Source: Rhizobiales bacterium SYSU XM002
GTDB lineage: Bacteria; Pseudomonadota; Alphaproteobacteria; Rhizobiales; Beijerinckiaceae
Assembly (NCBI GenBank): GCA_009846685.1
Contig: VWVY01000002.1
Location: 434,001 to 498,000, forward strand
Length of the DNA: 64,000 nt
Direction: 5' to 3'
Shown: positions 62,697-64,000 of the stretch, piece by piece
How positions within the stretch are numbered: position 1 is the first letter of the stretch
Layout: every line of letters starts with the position of its first letter
Notes under the pieces: generated by a model
Database searches by the model: none
The model's input: only the letters and a program-made list of their open reading frames with translations
Told to the model about the DNA's origin: nothing
Translations under genes and position numbers: made by a program

Positions 62697-63917
62697 ATGA
62701 ACGAGTTCCACCGCATCCGCCGATTGCCGCCTTACGTGTTCGAGCAAGTGAACAAGATCAAGGCGCAGGCGCGAGCTAATGGGGCAGACATCATCGATCT
62801 GGGTATGGGGAACCCGGATCTGCCGGCACCCCGCCATGTCATCGAGAAGCTGGTCGAAACGGCGGGCAAACCGCGGACCGACCGATATTCCGCCTCGAAG
62901 GGCATCGGCGGTCTGCGCCGGGCGCAGGCGAACTACTACGAGCGTCGCTTCGGTGTGAAGCTCAACCCGGATACGCAGGTCGTCGCGACCCTCGGTTCGA
63001 AGGAAGGCTTCGCCAACATGGCGCAGGCAATTTGCGGCCCAGGCGATGTCGTGATCGTGCCGAATCCGAGCTATCCGATCCACGCTTTCGGCTTCCTGAT
63101 GGCGGGCGGCGTGATCCGCTCCGTGCCCGCCGATCCGACGCCGGCAATGTTTCCGGCGCTGGAGCGTGCCGTGATGCATTCGGTGCCGAAACCGATCGCC
63201 CTCGTCGTTTGCTATCCGTCCAACCCGACGGCGCTGACGGCCGATCTCGATTTCTATCGCGATCTCGTCGCCTTCGCGAAGAAGCACGACCTGATCCTTC
63301 TGTCGGATCTCGCCTATGCTGAGGTCTATTTCGACGATGCCAACCCACCGCCTTCGGTGCTTCAGGTGCCCGGCGCGATGGATTGCACGGTCGAGTTCAC
63401 CTCGATGTCGAAGACCTTCTCGATGGCCGGTTGGCGCATGGGCTTCGCGGTGGGCAACGAGCGGCTGATCGGTGCACTCGCCCGCGTGAAGTCCTATCTT
63501 GATTACGGCGCCTACACGCCGATTCAGGTGGCTGCCACCGCCGCGCTCAACGGCCCGGATGACTGCATCCGCGAGATGCGTGACACCTACAGGAAGCGCC
63601 GCGACGCGATGATCGAGAGCTTCGGCAAGGCTGGCTGGGATATTCCCGTGCCCGAGGCGACGATGTTTGCCTGGGTGCAGATCCCGGAGAAGTTTCGCGC
63701 TCTCGGCTCGGTGGAATTCGCCAAGCTTCTCGTCGAGAAGGCGGAGGTCGCGGTCGCGCCGGGCCTCGGCTTCGGCGAACACGGGGATGAATACGTCCGC
63801 CTCGCCATCGTCGAGAACGAGCAGCGCATCCGGCAGGCCGCACGCAACCTGAAGAAGTTCTTCGACGGCGGCGATGCCTCGCTCCACAACGTCATCGCGA
63901 TGCAGAAGGCGGGGTGA
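62697..63917 (+). CDS. AlaC / LL-diaminopimelate-type aminotransferase
   Basis: 406 residues from the ATG at 62697. Fold type I PLP enzyme: IIDLGMGNPDLPAP, YSASKGIGGLRRA, VVCYPSNPTA, LLSDLAYAEVYFD and the Schiff-base lysine in TSMSKTFSMAGWRMGF. The sequence style is that of AlaC/LL-DAP aminotransferase-like enzymes, which make alanine or methionine-related amino acids. In related genomes this gene usually precedes homoserine dehydrogenase, but here the next gene faces it on the opposite strand. Confidence 0.87.
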   Translation: MNEFHRIRRLPPYVFEQVNKIKAQARANGADIIDLGMGNPDLPAPRHVIEKLVETAGKPRTDRYSASKGIGGLRRAQANYYERRFGVKLNPDTQVVATLGSKEGFANMAQAICGPGDVVIVPNPSYPIHAFGFLMAGGVIRSVPADPTPAMFPALERAVMHSVPKPIALVVCYPSNPTALTADLDFYRDLVAFAKKHDLILLSDLAYAEVYFDDANPPPSVLQVPGAMDCTVEFTSMSKTFSMAGWRMGFAVGNERLIGALARVKSYLDYGAYTPIQVAATAALNGPDDCIREMRDTYRKRRDAMIESFGKAGWDIPVPEATMFAWVQIPEKFRALGSVEFAKLLVEKAEVAVAPGLGFGEHGDEYVRLAIVENEQRIRQAARNLKKFFDGGDASLHNVIAMQKAG

Positions 63918-64000
63918 TTACATCGGCGGCGTGATGCTGTCGTAGCTGTAATCGAGCCTCAGCAACTGACTTTCAAAACGAAGGATGCGCCCCTCCGGCG
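63918..64000 (-). CDS. C-terminus of an unknown protein (cut by window edge)
   Basis: On the minus strand an open frame enters from the right edge and ends with TAA at 63918-63920, immediately after the aminotransferase stop. The 27 visible residues end in LDYSYDSITPPM. No stop interrupts it and the codon pattern fits the neighbouring genes. No family can be assigned. Confidence 0.55.
   Translation of the reverse strand, partial: PEGRILRFESQLLRLDYSYDSITPPM

Noticed and set aside
1-64000. CRISPR array, IS element, prophage or integrase
   Set aside because: No regularly spaced repeats, transposase, integrase or phage structural gene could be found in any frame.

Overview
The window is high-GC DNA (roughly 60-65% by eye) that reads as a chromosome segment of an alphaproteobacterium, most likely of the order Hyphomicrobiales (Rhizobiales). 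The case rests on the gene order ihfA-merR at the left edge, the run ctaA(COX15)-metY-CoA-binding protein-enoyl-CoA hydratase-PaaI thioesterase-rplM-rpsI-argC, the N-terminally extended S9, a class I PHA synthase, a glutathione-dependent formaldehyde dehydrogenase and OpgH/OpgC glucan genes. I cannot name a genus. There is no prophage, IS element, rRNA operon or CRISPR array. One tRNA (Pro-GGG) is present.

Layout. 1-3.4 kb: ihfA (cut by the edge), a MerR-type regulator and a YfhO-like membrane protein. 3.4-9.4 kb: a GTP cyclohydrolase II, a RibD-C-type reductase, a cytochrome b561, a methyltransferase, a glycosyltransferase, a PTPS/QueD homologue without its catalytic triad, and an MDR dehydrogenase without zinc ligands. 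Together they look like an uncharacterised pathway for a modified pterin- or pyrimidine-like compound. 9.6-13.2 kb: opgH, an FkbM methyltransferase and an unknown exported protein in one operon. 13.2-22.1 kb: an MCP with a C-terminal PilZ domain, a DODA-type dioxygenase, an MBL-fold protein, formaldehyde dehydrogenase, an aminotransferase, an SGNH-like/OpgC pair and small secreted proteins.

22.5-31.9 kb: a tight operon with a dipeptide-type ABC transporter, a C45-family self-cleaving hydrolase, a sigma-54 activator, an AtuA/DUF1446 protein and a DUF4387 protein. A near-perfect -24/-12 promoter precedes the operon, so the operon appears to carry its own sigma-54 switch. 32.0-34.2 kb: LysR regulator, cupin and cytochrome c. 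34.6 kb: tRNA-Pro. 34.8-43.9 kb: an exopolysaccharide locus with two GT4 transferases, an O-antigen-ligase-like protein, Wza- and Wzz-like proteins, a FemAB/GNAT-like protein and a polysaccharide deacetylase.

43.9-57 kb: mostly housekeeping. It holds DUF2842, heme A synthase, MetY, an AhpD-like protein divergent from a TetR regulator with clear palindromic operators, a second MCP, enoyl-CoA hydratase, thioesterase, rplM-rpsI with an unusual leader hairpin, a gamma-glutamyltransferase and argC. 57-64 kb: FAH-family hydrolase, OmpP1/FadL porin, a PHA synthase with a long Lys/Ala/Pro-rich N-terminal extension, a lipoprotein, an AlaC/LL-DAP-type aminotransferase with a structured leader, and the C-terminus of one more gene at the right edge.
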